From the NCBI GenBank assembly GCA_964020085.1, contig OZ026604.1, forward strand, positions 29,951,618-30,015,617: a DNA stretch of 64,000 nucleotides, given 5' to 3'. The notes under the pieces are model-generated. The model was not told where the DNA came from and did no database searches. It worked only from the letters and a program-made list of their open reading frames with translations. Position numbers and translations under genes: made by a program. Source of the DNA: Micromussa lordhowensis (lineage: Eukaryota > Cnidaria > Anthozoa > Scleractinia > Lobophylliidae). Of this stretch, positions 11,461-23,800 are shown one piece after another; position 1 is the first letter of the stretch, and the number at the start of each line of letters is the position of its first letter.

Positions 11461-13136
11461 TCAGTTCTCGAACCCAAAAACTTCCATTTCATCAACCTTA
11501 AAGTTCTCACTTCCTGTTAAAAAAGTGACAGCATTCTCACCAGCTGGACACTCGTACGAATTGTTGAGCTTTGCAGAGCAGTTGCTGGTATTGGGAGTGT
11601 TGGAAATTAATAGATCATGGCCACCTCCAAATACTGGTCCACAACCATTGTGGCAGTGGATAGCACTTTCTTCCTTCCCAGGTATCAAAGGCATCTTTGT
11701 TGGTGGCAGATCTTTTGTGTTGACGAGGCTGAACAGGAAAGACTCTGTGGATTCTTTGTAACCTGCAGCAGCTTAACACAAAATAAAAATACGATCGGTT
11801 AACATTACTGCCCAAGAGAAATACACTGCAGACCCGTAGCAAAAGGCAGATGACGTAGGCAGTGGGGGAATGGGGCTAAGCGAGTGGCCTACTTTACTAG
11901 GGACAGAGTTAGGGATAGGGTTAGGGATTCGAGGGGCCCGTTTCTCGAAAGCCCCGGAACCTTTTTGGGCCCGCAATGCTATTTTTAATCAATCTGTATC
12001 TAAAAACAGAAAAGTGTATACGCCTGAAATTCCTCATAAGAAAAGAACCTCGTTGCATATTAAGAATGGGAGAATAAAACAGCTCTGTAATCATAAGGTT
12101 CGAGATTTTGCTACGAATTTCCGGGCACGAAAACGTTTCGGGACCTTCGAGAAACGGACCCCAGGCTTGGTGCTTACCCATGTGTTTCCACTGTCGCTCG
12201 GTATAACCTCCAAATATGGACTTTCCACTCGCTATGACTGTCACCGTTGGACCCTTGTAGTCGCATCGGGAATGAAAGTCGGCAGCAGCCCAGCCATCAC
12301 GGGAAGCCCGATATATCAAACCAAAGAACAAGTTGCCCCTGGTGTTATTGAGTGCCTGCGTTTCCTTCAACCACTTCATCAAGGTGTCGCGTTGATCTGA
12401 GGATAGAATAACTGAATCCTTGAATGGCCTTGCAGTGAGCTCGCTGATGATCCCCTCAACTTGATAAAATTCGGCTTCAGCCAGGAGCTCTCTGCGTAAA
12501 ATCTTGCCGTCTGACACAGTAAGCTGCCCAGTACGAAGATAATTCAGGATATATCGGAAGTGAGTTCCATCGCGATCAATGAAGTAAGATCCATCCTCGC
12601 TTGGCTTTGTGTCAAATCTGCCTGAAAACATGGCGTTTAACATCGAACCTGCCATTGGAAACAAGAAAACAATGAATGGCACGTATGTAGAACCTGTGAC
12701 GCTAGACTTTCACATTACGGAACGGAAAATGAAAACGGAATTTGGTAACTGGGCGTTACCTCATCGACAGTACAATCCCTAACCCTCAGTATCTTTACTG
12801 AATTCCTTAGAACAACTTCTTTATTCCCTGATATCAGTGTCTACAAGTACGAAATCAGATAATTTGAAACCGAAACATACCTGGATCTTTATTCAGGGTT
12901 GCTAGACTGGTCGAGAAAAAGTGGCCGCCGACATTAAGCACCACCATTTTCGAGAAATGAACATGCTCTATCTTCTTTGCAACCTCATCAAAAGCTTCCT
13001 TTTCCTTGCGAACTTTGATCGTCTCTCGCTTTAAAATGTCAAAGGCTTCTTTGATGTAGTTGTTGGCTTCCACTAGCGCCTCATCGCTAGGCACGACTGG
13101 TAGAATATTTTCTTCCTCCGAATCACGCGAGGACAT
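11461..13136 (-). CDS. BTB-TLDc domain protein (KCTD-like BTB plus TLDc)
   Basis: Three exons, 13136-12881, 12648-12178 and 11762-11461, join in phase to 1029 nt (342 aa). Residues about 25-60 form a charged helical or coiled-coil segment. Residues about 65-165 are a KCTD/T1-type BTB domain (MVVLNVGGHFFSTSLATL, then FIDRDGTHFRYILNYLRTG). From about residue 185 a TLDc domain follows (FHSRCDYKGPTVTVIASG, IFGGYTERQW, later FGGGHDLLI) and ends with EVFGFEN. BTB domains oligomerise and often recruit cullin-3; TLDc domains are tied to oxidative-stress responses and V-ATPase binding. The substrate cannot be inferred. It lies between two PARP genes on the same strand. Confidence 0.9.
11933..12162. 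mobile_element. MITE in the second intron of the BTB-TLDc gene
   Basis: A 230-bp element with inverted ends ggggcccgtttctcgaa and ttcgagaaacggacccc, plus inner repeats with cgggcccaaaaagg-like sequence. Its end is about 15 bp from the splice donor of exon 2. A similar end (gcgggcccgaaaagtgtttg) recurs near 35836. No coding capacity. Confidence 0.75.
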
Positions 13137-13154
13137 CTTCCTTTATAGAACCAT

Positions 13155-13166
13155 GAAATAGAAACG
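13155..13166 (+). promoter_or_regulatory. ISRE-like site near the BTB-TLDc start codon
   Basis: The sequence gaaatagaaacg matches the interferon-stimulated response element consensus GAAANNGAAACT at 11 of 12 positions. It lies 19 bp upstream of the start codon, so it would be in the 5' UTR or core promoter. Chance occurrence is possible in AT-rich DNA. Confidence 0.3.
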
Positions 13167-13407
13167 GTATTAAACACCGACTAAGTAGAATGTTGGAGCA
13201 AGCAAAAAGAATGAAGCTGTTCTGTCCAGTCGACTGAGTTGTGATATTTCACAGAAATTGCGGAAATGGCGAAGTCACGGTTGCATTTGCCAACTAACCT
13301 CGTTTCCATACGCCTGTAATTTGATAGTACAGCTTCGACTCGTTTATTGTCAAACCAAGTGAAGCGTACCCATCAAGATTACATTAATAAATTGCTTATT
13401 TGAATAT

Positions 13408-13615
13408 CCGGAACCCGCTAGTCGTTTCAAGAATACAATAATGAATTGATTATTGGAATATTGAAGCCACTAGTTGTTCCAAGAATACGGCTAATGGGTT
13501 CAGTGTTCAAAAACATAAATTTAACGTTGATTTTTTTTTAAATGACTAGCGAGTTCAAGATTCAAAAAATCAATTCATTATTGTATTCTTGAAACGACTA
13601 GCAGGTTCAATATTT
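13408..13615. repeat. Inverted repeat in intergenic DNA
   Basis: Arms cgctagtcgtttcaagaata and tattcttgaaacgactagc continue with caataatgaattgatta and its near complement. MITE-like; the surrounding region 13.2-16.2 kb shows no gene. Confidence 0.7.
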
Positions 13616-15744
13616 AAATAATCAATTCACTAATGTCACGATCCTGAGGGGTATATTTCACTTGGTTTGAATGTAAGCTTTGGTGTGCCCAATGTTTTGG
13701 AAGATTTTCTGGCTGAGTAGACACAATCTATACAGCCCGCAGACCCCCTCTGATGTATCATTATAAATATGTAAACTGAATTTGCAAACGCAGTCTTTGA
13801 TGTACTAGCTTACCTATATCGCTTTTAACTAGCACTCGATCTGCCAAGAGCCGTGCTCTTATTCACTAGCTCAACCAATAGACTTCACAATGTTGTAGTG
13901 TTTAGGTAACAAGCTATTTCCGTCTGCCTTGCATTCTTTCACTTTCCATCCGTTATAGTCATTGCAAAATGTGTAGTAAGTTTAATTTGTTTTTGTTCAT
14001 CGAGGTTAGCAATTTTTAACCAAATCAGGAGCCCAAGAATCGAGATAGGATGACGATTGTATCTCAAAATAATGATCATAATAAAAAAAACACAGAAAAC
14101 ATTTGCTTCCTTCATCCACTTGCCTCGATCGTTCATCGAGGGCATCTGTTGCCTCAGTGGCATCAATGAGTACGATGGCCACTGAAGAGTTAGAAAGTGG
14201 CAAGGACTAGCCCCCAAAGATTTACGTCAATTTTAAGTTTTATTTAAGTATTAATTAAAAATGCACATGACTTGCTGCGCGTCTATATCATCGAAAAGTT
14301 TCCTTGACCTAAAATCACAGGAAAAGTTTACTATTGTAACGCAACTTCGCAATACCTATAGGTTGATTTAGGAAATATTGAAAATGTAGAAAATGTCAAC
14401 ACCAGGAAGCCAAACATTTTTAAAGTACAGAGCTAGGGGATGTAATTTTAAAGAAAAGAAATGGATTAAATTTTTACCCAACGTCAAAGTGATAATGACT
14501 TGCTTACCTTTTTCAGCTTTTTGTGTCCGAATTCACTCGGGAGGTATTCGTAATCTTCCTGGCTTCGAACAGTTCGTCCTCGCCGACAAAACAATTCAGC
14601 AAGCGGTAATTTACCACTCGAAGAGACGAGGAAAGTTCAATTGAGTGGTGCGCACTGTTAAGCTGAACTTAAAACTACAATTGAAATGCTCCTTTCGATT
14701 TCTTCTGCGAAGTTGCTTCAACGCTTTCCGCACTGATTACAAGCATTCAGGATTCAAAGCGAGGCGTACAATGTAACGCAACAAATGTAACGCAACAGGA
14801 ATCCCATCACGCAGAGATTGAATAATAAAGCGTATGAAAAGCAACTGAAATTTGGCCAATAGGGGAAATGTCCCAACCAAATAAGCTGTATATAGCAGTT
14901 CAAGAGGATACCCAAGTTAGGCGGTACAGTGGTGACTAAAGATCGAGCCGGGGGAGGGGGAGGAGGGTTAACGGTTTCGTCGCATGCGTGGAAGTATAAG
15001 CGCTCAGCCTAGAGAAAAGGTTGAACATAGAACTAAATATTTTTATACGGACACTTTGGTATTAAAAATATATAATTTTTTTAAGCAGAATGAATAAACC
15101 ATTTGTTGTTGTTTTTAAATAAAAAATGCTACAAGTTAAAAAAAAATACTTTTTTGTCTACACAAAAACAGAACTTAAAACTGTATACCAATGAAAACAA
15201 ATTACGCAGAAAAAGTGAGGGCGTCGAAAAGAAACTACAAAACTTATTTGTGATGCGGCCTTCCAATTAATCTGAGTTAAGTTGGGTAGCTGTAATAGGT
15301 TCACCACATGGCGTGAAGTGGATAAGTGATAACATAGTCTCTTGGTGATAATACTTAATAATTATATAGAGCTCTAGTATCATCAGATTCAATTTCGAGC
15401 AACACCTGTTTGCAAAATTGGTCGGACATATGGTGATATTCAGTTTTACTAAAATCAGGCTTATTACCCTGCCCATGTGCTAACTGCCAGTTCTAATTTT
15501 TAATGAAATGCCACTCTGACGCAGGCAAAACCAAACGCAAGCTAAGTCAGATATTCTCCTAAGCAATGTTTCAATCAGATGCCACATACATGTAGTATTG
15601 TAGGGTGGATTATTCTCCGTACATCAACAATAACAACAACAAAGCCCCAAGAAAGAGGGAAACCCATATGAGAACGTCGGGCGGGACTCGAGCTTTGTTT
15701 GCCGCCTAAAAGATACCACTTAAATTAGCCCGCGTTGGTAGACT
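13616..15744. other. Intergenic region, nothing recognised
   Basis: Upstream of the BTB-TLDc gene and downstream of PARP gene C. Only short open frames without conserved features, homopolymer runs near 15050-15170 and a g-rich stretch near 14948-14967 are seen. Confidence 0.4.
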
Positions 15745-15836
15745 GGCCCCAGTTGTTCAAAGGCTGGATAACGCTATCCACCGAATAAATCACTATCCAG
15801 TGGATAGCGTGGTTTGTTTTGTTAACACTTATCCGC

Positions 15837-15871
<35 letters not shown>

Positions 15872-15891
15872 GCTTTTGAACAACTGGGGCC
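15745..15891. repeat. Palindromic MITE-like element, copy 1
   Basis: Arms ggccccagttgttcaaaggc and gcttttgaacaactggggcc, with internal complementary blocks ggataacgctatccacc and ggtggatagcgttatcc. A second copy of the same family lies at 27674-27818. Confidence 0.85.
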
Positions 15892-15944
15892 TGGACTTGA
15901 GAGACCGCCGGAAATCGAGACTAAAAACGGAAATAGCAGCGTTC

Positions 15945-15950
15945 TTTATT
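15945..15950 (-). terminator. Possible polyadenylation signal for PARP gene C
   Basis: AATAAA on the minus strand about 300 nt after the stop codon of gene C. Position is plausible but the hexamer is common in AT-rich DNA. Confidence 0.3.
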
Positions 15951-16246
15951 ATTATTTCTTCGAGTGCACCCTAAACAATGCTTTGACAACTAAATATAGG
16001 GATCGGTTTCGTCGAGAACACCGTAAGCGAGACCAAAATCGTCGATTTTATACCTCGTAGCGAGACGACGCGTATTTCCTACATTTTCATACGGGAGTCT
16101 ACCCCTCGGGGGATGGCAACAAAGACTCACATAAGCAATCACTTGAGCGAGGAAAGGCTCCAACTCTATTAACTGAATATGTTATCTTCATAAGACTATG
16201 GACATCATTAATATAACGCATGACCCTAGTATACTTCAACGGTTCA

Positions 16247-17795
16247 TTAAAACTTGATAAGATACTCGGGGTAACATTGATTGTCAGTAAATACAACAAA
16301 GATGGTTGGATTTCCAGTGTCATTTACAACAGAATCAAACAAAATGTCTGGCCGCGAAGAATTCTTTGGAGGAGGCGCACTCATAGTTTGGGCTCCTTTA
16401 CAATACTGTCCCACTAGGACCCTTGAAAGGTACATGCATCGGTTACCAACGCAAGCCCCGCTATTGGCGTAAGGTAATGACACAGCAGCGTCTCTAGCAA
16501 AGTAAATTCCTTTTCCCAAAGCAGTTCCTGTAAAATCAAGTGCATGGAGCACGATTAAAACCTCAAAGAAAGAAAGGCTACCTTGCATAAAACGAATTAA
16601 TTTCAAACTGTCTGAAAACAGTTTTCATCCCTCGTAAAGAAAAATAAAATATGTAATTTACTTACCCACGGAGCACCAAGGAGTTCACAAGAACTCGTTC
16701 AGAAATGCCCGTGCATTTCAGGATCTAATTAGAATTTGGAAATGTTGGTTTTTCAGGAGGGGGGGAAACCGGAGTACCCGGAGAACAACCTCTCGGAGCA
16801 GAGTAGAGAACCAACAACAAACTCAAGCCACATATGACACCGAGTCAGGGAATCGAACCCGGGAGACATCGGTTGGAGGCGAGCGCTCTCACCACTGTGC
16901 TACCCCTGCTCCCCCCTCCCCTGTCTTTTTCCGTCATTACACTTAAATAGATCACTGCTACATTTTTTTTCAGATGATGCTATATCAATGGCACCAAAAA
17001 AATACCCAATCATTAGTAAACAAGTTGTGATCACCTTCTTGTATAACAGGCCACCCACCACAGCAACAGTATAACCTGTTAAAAACGCTCTAAACTTTAA
17101 ATTCAAGAGTTCTGGATATAAACTCACGATCTCGGTGACAGACAGTGGTTAGCACGATAAAATACTACTCTTTCCAAAAGTTTAGTTTCCAAGCTAGCTA
17201 CCTTACATTTACGAAAGTACGAGAGGACCCCGTATCGACCCCCATCACATAATTTTCTTAAAGGTTCTGGTGAAAACGCGAGTCACCGCGTTTTTTTTTA
17301 AGTTACGAGCACTTTAAGCAAAACTTGAGAGTATTTTAACGCGTTGTGCTGTTGCTATGGTAACCTATTATGCCACGAAGATGACCACAACTTGTCGGAG
17401 TCGGTTAGCTGGATGTTTGTTGAACGTAGTCTATTCGCAATTAACACTAGCTTTTCTTGTTATCAGATAACCTGATCGCTGTCCTTACCATTTACAGATC
17501 CTGCGAAACTACTTTTGAATCCTTGAGTATTAATATTCACCACCCTGTCGGGATTTGTTCCATGGAATAGCTGCCTCTCATTGTTTCCTCCATTGTCCTT
17601 ATCCATTTTCACTCTTCTAAGTTGATATGCCTGGTAAAGATGAGGATTCTGTATGCGTTCGATACTCACAATGGCCATCGAGCCTGCCGTCTGTTGAAAT
17701 TTTAACGTGACGTCATGGTACTCACGTGACGCAGGGGATAGCTGAACAGTGTTTTGACAGGGAGGCACTAGGTCCCAGTTACTCGGAAAGGACAT
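16247..17795 (-). CDS. PARP gene C: PARP14-type catalytic domain only
   Basis: Two exons, 17795-17489 and 16527-16247, give 588 nt (195 aa): essentially one PARP catalytic domain. Visible parts are the start FPSNWDLVPP, the NAD-binding strand ERQLFHGT (His78), GTALGKGIYFARDA (Tyr111) and the end TIFVVFTDNQCYPEYLIKF, where the third triad position is Ile rather than Glu. An H-Y-I triad predicts mono-ADP-ribosylation, as in PARP10/14. An in-frame TAA lies two codons before the ATG. However the ATG coincides with the homologous splice-acceptor position of gene B, so this could be the 3' end of a decayed larger gene rather than a complete short one. Confidence 0.75.
16735..16912 (-). mobile_element. 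tRNA-derived SINE in gene C intron
   Basis: On the minus strand the head reads ggggtagcacagtggtgaga, a tRNA A box, followed by a gggttcgattccc B box near 16850 and a non-tRNA body ending in a polypyrimidine stretch. This is the layout of tRNA-derived anthozoan SINEs. Confidence 0.75.
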
Positions 17796-18721
17796 CGCTT
17801 AATAAACATGGGTATGTCAGTAAATATAAGCACGATGACGCGTTCTATTATAGCAAAGTTTGTACATGTAAAAAAGGTTTGTAAAAAGGGTTAAACAATA
17901 CTGTTTAAGTAATATATCAAACACGAAGAACCGCGTTTGACCGCATTTCCAAACACGAGTTGAAAATACGACGCGTAGAGGAGTATTTTTGACGATCTTT
18001 GAAGTGGTTTAGCGTCTTACGTCAACTACCACGAGTGTTTTCTCTTGAAAATCTACATCTAAAATGTGCAGTGAGTCGAGTCAAGGAAAGCCCTACGTTA
18101 AACTTACTTTCAAATGAAAGTGGACCCTGTGACCGCACGTGGACAAGTGACGGCTACTTGAGTAGTACTTGCTGTTACATTTTCAAACTATTAATGCACA
18201 TCATGCATATTTGCATTACAAACAATTACAATTTCCAGTCATAACCATATTATGAAACGCTTCACTTTCGGCGTTGAGAGCGGATTCGACTACCAGAATC
18301 AACACGGTTTATTTTAATACTTTACTACCGGATAATTCATTCGTAAGGTGACAATTTAATATTGATATTGACTCACCTCTACTTTTGCCCAGAAACGAAA
18401 CGGTTTGGAGAGTATATGAATAAGGGAGAACTAACCGGATTGCAATCAATTAAGTCGACTGTAATCAGTTGCTTCCCTGCAAGCATGTTCGGTCAATTGA
18501 ACATTCGGTCCTTCCTTCCAAGAATTACAAGCTATAACTACTTCCGCCTTGATTCCGAGAAATGGCATCTGAGTTAGGATTGTACTATTTTTATCACCTA
18601 GTGTCACGCAACATTCCAAACTCTCGGTGGATAACATCCTCCTCAACTTGAAGAATTCTTCATATCCTACTCAGCCTCATTCGATAATTGCTAAATATTA
18701 TATAACGCACGATAAACCTTC
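17796..18721. other. Intergenic, nothing recognised
   Basis: Upstream of PARP gene C. Short open frames in this stretch lack protein-like features. No WWE, macro or KH-like coding sequence is seen here that could be upstream exons of gene C. Confidence 0.45.
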
Positions 18722-18770
18722 ATTAAAATTCGATTAGATATTCGGGGTAGCATTGATTGTCAAAAACGAC
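18722..18770 (-). pseudogene. Relic of a PARP terminal exon
   Basis: The minus strand reads VVFDNQCYPEYLIEF followed by a stop, matching the last residues of genes B and C (VVFSDSQCYPEYLIKF, VVFTDNQCYPEYLIKF) with one residue deleted. It is preceded by cattacttag, an acceptor-like sequence. No other PARP exon is seen around it, so this is the remnant of another tandem copy. Confidence 0.75.
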
Positions 18771-18939
18771 CTAAGTAATGGCTGTTAGAATATTGCTTTA
18801 GTTCATGTTTTTTTTCCTTTTCCTTTTTTTTTTTTGCTTTTTTATTGCTTGTACAGAAATAATTTATAAACAAATAACTTCCATTCTGATACTAAAATAA
18901 ATACTCACAATGAAGCAAGTAATTACAGTACAGCGGTTT

Positions 18940-19215
18940 TCAATTGATTGTCGTAAAGCCAAAACCCAAGTTGCCACTCCAACCAATCACAACGGACACG
19001 GACAATCCAATCGACCAATCAAAACTCGAATTACAGAATGGAAGCACGGAAAACGTGTACGAGCGAGTCGCGATTAATTTTGGTTTTGCTTCTGATTGGA
19101 TGAAAAATTGGCACGAGTTTTTTTAAGTCAATCTTGTAGCATAGTGAAACAAAACCAATTTGTTCTCTAATCACTCTGCAGTGAAACGAGAACAAATCAT
19201 TTTCATACTAACTAT
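18940..19215. repeat. Dispersed repeat also present near 22780-22870
   Basis: The block ttttgcttctgattggatga and following sequence recurs with changes at about 22795 (ttttacttctgatttgatga), including cgagtttttctgagcc-like sequence and a tag-cgtagtaag tail. Two diverged copies of one unknown repeat. Confidence 0.5.
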
Positions 19216-19761
19216 CATCAGACGCAGACAACAATCAGGAGAAGGCATCTTGTTTAATGATAGCTAGACTACATGGGCAATGTCAAAATATAACCATTAA
19301 CAGGATAACCAATATATTACTACAAAATAACCGCACATAGAAATTACATCACAACATCTTGAAAAAGTACATTGATTTCTAAAGACCTCTACATTTCTAT
19401 AATTAAACTGATTCAGTTGTGCTTAAATTAACAGCAACAACAAAAGAAAATTGAGAAATATAACGAGAGATGCCGTCGAGTGACCTTGAACCGCAAAGAA
19501 TGCCTATATATACCAAAACACGAATAGTCACGCGCTCTACCAAATCACGAAAGCAACGCTGACTGCGAATACCGAACATCCGAATAACACTACAAAGAAG
19601 CGTGCATTCCATAACGTGAGAAAATACATTTCTTTGCGGTAAAAACCGCTCTAAGCTAATCACAACACTAAAAGCAAAATGACATTCCCCTGTCAGCTAC
19701 AATAGATATGACTGAAAATCTCAAATTTCACTAGTGCTTAGCCATTCATATCAGATTCGTA

Positions 19762-19767
19762 TTTATT
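19762..19767 (-). terminator. Possible polyadenylation signal for PARP gene B
   Basis: AATAAA on the minus strand about 395 nt downstream of the gene B stop codon; overlapping copies of the hexamer occur here (aaataaat). Confidence 0.3.
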
Positions 19768-19921
19768 TATCTGTAATACAGCTAATCAGAAAACAGGAAA
19801 GCCGTTGAATTTTCGACGGTATTACATCCAACCTTCCCATCATGAGCCGCGCGTATGTCGCATTGATTATGCTGGCCACTGACGGTATTTGCTATGGCAT
19901 GGAATAAGATAGTTATGCAAC

Positions 19922-20000
19922 GCTCTCTCGTGGTATACCATGGAATATCCCACTTGTCACCTGTCGCAAGTGACTCGAGGGATGTTCTATAGTATACCAA
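19922..20000. repeat. Small imperfect hairpin
   Basis: Arms tggtataccatggaatatcc and an imperfect complement ending in ctatagtatacca, around a cacttgtcac/gcaagtgac core. A related tataccatggaat-type stretch is near 5548. Confidence 0.5.
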
Positions 20001-20160
20001 TCGAAAAAATTGTATAACTAGTATATTTGCTACTGCTTAGCTATTAAGAACAATCTTTACAGCAACATCTTTTGCCATTTTTCTTGTTCAAAATTTTGGT
20101 TCTCGTTGGTTATAAATTTTGTTATTAATTATTATTAACACAAGCTTGCATTTCTTTCCA

Positions 20161-20438
20161 TCAGAATTTAATAAGATACTCTGGGTAGCACTGACTGTCA
20201 GAAAACACAACAAACATTCTAGGGCTTGTTGTGTCGTCCACTACGGAATCAAACAGAATCTCTGGTCGCAAAGGATTCCTTGGGGGAGGTACAACTAACT
20301 TGGAGTCACCATGACAATATCGCCCGACCAGGACCCGGGCAAGGTACACAAAGCTACCGCCACCAGTCCCCCGAGGAGTGTACTTCATTGAAAAGGAGGC
20401 ATCTCTGGCGAAATAAACTCCCTTACCCAGGGCGGTCC
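20161..20438 (-). CDS. Gene B last exon: C-terminal part of PARP catalytic domain
   Basis: Acceptor tctctccacag. It begins GTALGKGVYFARDAS with the triad tyrosine, continues FVYLARVLVGRYCHGD, and ends PRMFVVFSDSQCYPEYLIKF then TGA. The residue aligned with the catalytic Glu of PARP1 is Met, so the triad is H-Y-M and mono-ADP-ribosylation is expected. Confidence 0.88.
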
Positions 20439-20802
20439 CTGTGGAGAGAAATTTTGTTGAATAATAAGAACGTGTTTGCCTGCAATAGATTTATTCACAA
20501 ACGTTGACCCACATCTCGCACAACGCAGGACGGGGCAGATCCAACACTTTTCAAGGGAGATGGCGGTAATCTGGGGTTGTTGAATCAATGGGAAATGTCC
20601 ACAAAATGTTGCAACCTGACAACTGAAACCTAAATGAAAACTAATTCACAATCTTTTTCTAGTTTTCATTTTTTTTTTGCCTTTCCTAAAGGAGGATGGC
20701 TAGCCACACATAGTGAGGTTTAGTACAATAAAAGTAATACATGTAGTAGTGTGCGGGAGGTCGCAGGTTCAAACCCCGGCCGGACCAACACTCAGAGTCT
20801 TT

Positions 20803-20835
<33 letters not shown>

Positions 20836-23800
20836 GACATCTGCAAATGGTTAGACTTTCTAGTCTTCTCGGATATGGACGATAAACCGTAGGCCTCGTC
20901 TCACAACTCTTCATAATTAATTGTGTGGGACGTAAAAGAACCCACACACTGTTCGAAAAGAGTAGGGGACGTAGTTCCCGGTGTGGTGGTCTATCTGTCA
21001 TCTAATGGTTAAATGCTCGGAGATATTAGCTGCATAAGCTACTCTAAAATCCGAGGGTAAAGAAAGTGTAATGTAAATGTATGTATTATAAATGGTAAAA
21101 TGACGTATGTATCAGGCTGTAATGGATATCATGCGAACTCTGATTGGTTAATCAAAGACCTCAAAGCTATACACACTAACATAACAAACGATTGCAAAAA
21201 CTTGAAAGGAGAACATGATCAGCTTCAAAGTTTTTAGTCTCGGCTTACCGTGAGCGATCCCTGAGAAATTCCTGTTAAATCCTTGGGAATTGATTTTCTT
21301 CACGTTTCCCGAAGCTGTCCCGTGAAACAACTGTCGTTCATTGTTGCCTCCATTGTCCTTGTCCATTTTTTGTTTTCTCAGCTGGTAGGCCTGGTAAAGC
21401 AGTGGATTTTGAATTCTTTCTACACTCTTTATGGCTACAGCGCCGGCAGTCTTTTGAAATTCTTGCACGGCACTCTGGAATTCAGACGAGTTGGACGCCA
21501 GTCTGACAGTGTGCACAGTAACCTCGTTTCCATTCCGCTGTCTTGGCATTGCCGTCCAGTGAGCAGGCAAGGAAATTCCTACAAAGCAAACGCGTGCGCT
21601 TAGTCTAGAAATTAGAACGCCTCTGTTTGGTCTGTTTATGTAATTATAAGACTCCTTTGTCCCAGTTCTCCATAAAAGCTCACCCCATTTCTTAGCTATC
21701 AAACCGATCTCAGCTATCAGTTATAATCGGGCAAGCTCTCGCCCCATATTGATTTCTTCCTCCCCGTCCAGGCCAGTTTCAATGTGAATCGTGAATGTGA
21801 CATTATGAATATTGGAGGATATTAATCACTTTTGACATATACATGTTTGAGTGCATTGAAGCAATGGCGAAAAAAATTGTTATTCAGTCCCTTGCAGCTG
21901 TTAATAATCCTACATCCTCCACCTTTTTGTTCCCACGGAGGAGTGTAATGAAAAAAAAAAAACACGTTTTGTAGTTGACCATCCAGTATAGTGTAATTCT
22001 TCGCTGTTATATGGATCGTCACACGACCTCTAATTGTTGACGCTACCTTAAACAACGACGCCATCTTTCCAAACCGATGTGGAATTTTCCATCGCCACAC
22101 CGAGTAACAAAGACACATATGACTTAAGATCCTCCTCCCACTTAAAAATATATACCCATCAAGCTCAGAGATTATTGCTGGCTACTATCGCAATTTGGCG
22201 GTATTTAACAATTATTCCATGAGCGGGCGTTTGATATGAGATGGTAAATAGCCAACGAGGCCCGTAGGGCCGAGTTGGCTATAACCAATCTCATATCCAA
22301 CAAGCGCGAATGGAATAATTGTTTTATTAAATTCTCAACCTTCGCTTTTGCTAAATTTTATTTAAGTCTAAGAAACGACCGGAAAGTGATGTTAATTCCG
22401 GGCGCCAAAACGAAATGCCGAAAATTTTATGCTGAGCGACATTTGCCGCATTCATTTCCATATAAGGTCAAACGCAGGTTTAATGGCTGGTAACCGAGAT
22501 CTAGTGAACCAATCAGAAAGCTAGAATCGCATTATCCGAGGTTGAGAATTAAATAAGTACTAATATCTAACTTAATTACATATATCGTACTGCCCGAGCA
22601 ATGTCTAAAGCACTACCAATTGCACAAAAACAATCGCTACCTAGCAACATAATTCAAATTGCCCGCTAAGACAGTACACGATGCCAAAGACGGAAGCTGG
22701 TGTGCTTTTAAAGACCACGTGGAATTAATCCAGAAAATAAAAAACAAACAAGAAAAATAGGCAACGAAATTCCAGAGAGTCATGATTGGTTTGGGTTTTA
22801 CTTCTGATTTGATGAAAAACTGGCGCGAGTTTTTCTGAGCCAACTGCGTAGCGTAGTAAGAACAAATCCATTTACTTTTCGGCACTGAAATAAAAACCGC
22901 CCTAAAGAAACGCCTGCGGTATACATGTAGCTAGGCAACTGAGCATGTCTTACCTTCACTCGAGCCCAGTACCTTTCGGCTGATAGTGATAGTTATGGGT
23001 TCCCCAGACTGAGTGCCTAATCCTGTATGGTTTTTAAAATTCAGTCGAAACCTTTTCCCTCGAATATCAACTGTCACGCTCAGACATTGTTTGCTGTACG
23101 CCTCCTCGATCTTAGCGTTTTTTGTTGAGCTAAAACGCCTGGTTTTGCCATGCAGAACATAACACCATTCCACGTGACCGGACAGCAGTTTGGCGTGCTC
23201 GTGGGCTCTTGTTCTTTTCAATCTTTCGTTGAGCTCGCGCCAGATCTCCCCGATCATCATTGTTACATCCTTTGCGTCGCCACGAACTTCAATTCGATTC
23301 TTCGCAGGTTCGAGTTTGAGATCAACATCTCGCTTTTGAGAATTCTGGAGCAGAAAGCTGACTTGCTTATCTGATAGCTGACTTACACATTCGTTTGAAA
23401 TCACTTGACTAGTACAGGCCTCGGAGAACCCTGTGTTCAAAGATTCTAACGCGTTGCTCACAGTTATTTCATTCGCGCCAGTGACAAAGAAGTGGACAGC
23501 CGACTGGCTTCCTGATGATGTGACCGACGGCTGCTTCTTCTTCTTCCTTTTTCCTAAAACTTTTTTCGCTGACTTCGCTTTTGCTGTAGCCGCCGTTGGG
23601 GCGCCTACAGGTGAATGTCGGGTTTGAAACTGCATGACGCGTTGATGCTCTTGGGTGAAGGCACCGAGCATGTCTTGCTGATAAATCACAATTCTGATTC
23701 GAGAGAAGTTTGAGCAGCTTCCTCGTACGCTATCCAAAGCTTGGAAGGTCAACTGTGCTGAATCAGTCGCTGTTAAGTGGTAAGCGCCTGTGCCGATGGC

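Noticed and set aside
11870..12400. A 176-codon plus-strand frame
   Set aside because: It covers a MITE and the antisense of the TLDc exon; no protein features.
14393..14644. An 83-codon plus-strand frame
   Set aside because: No motif, no splice partner and no neighbour that would explain it.
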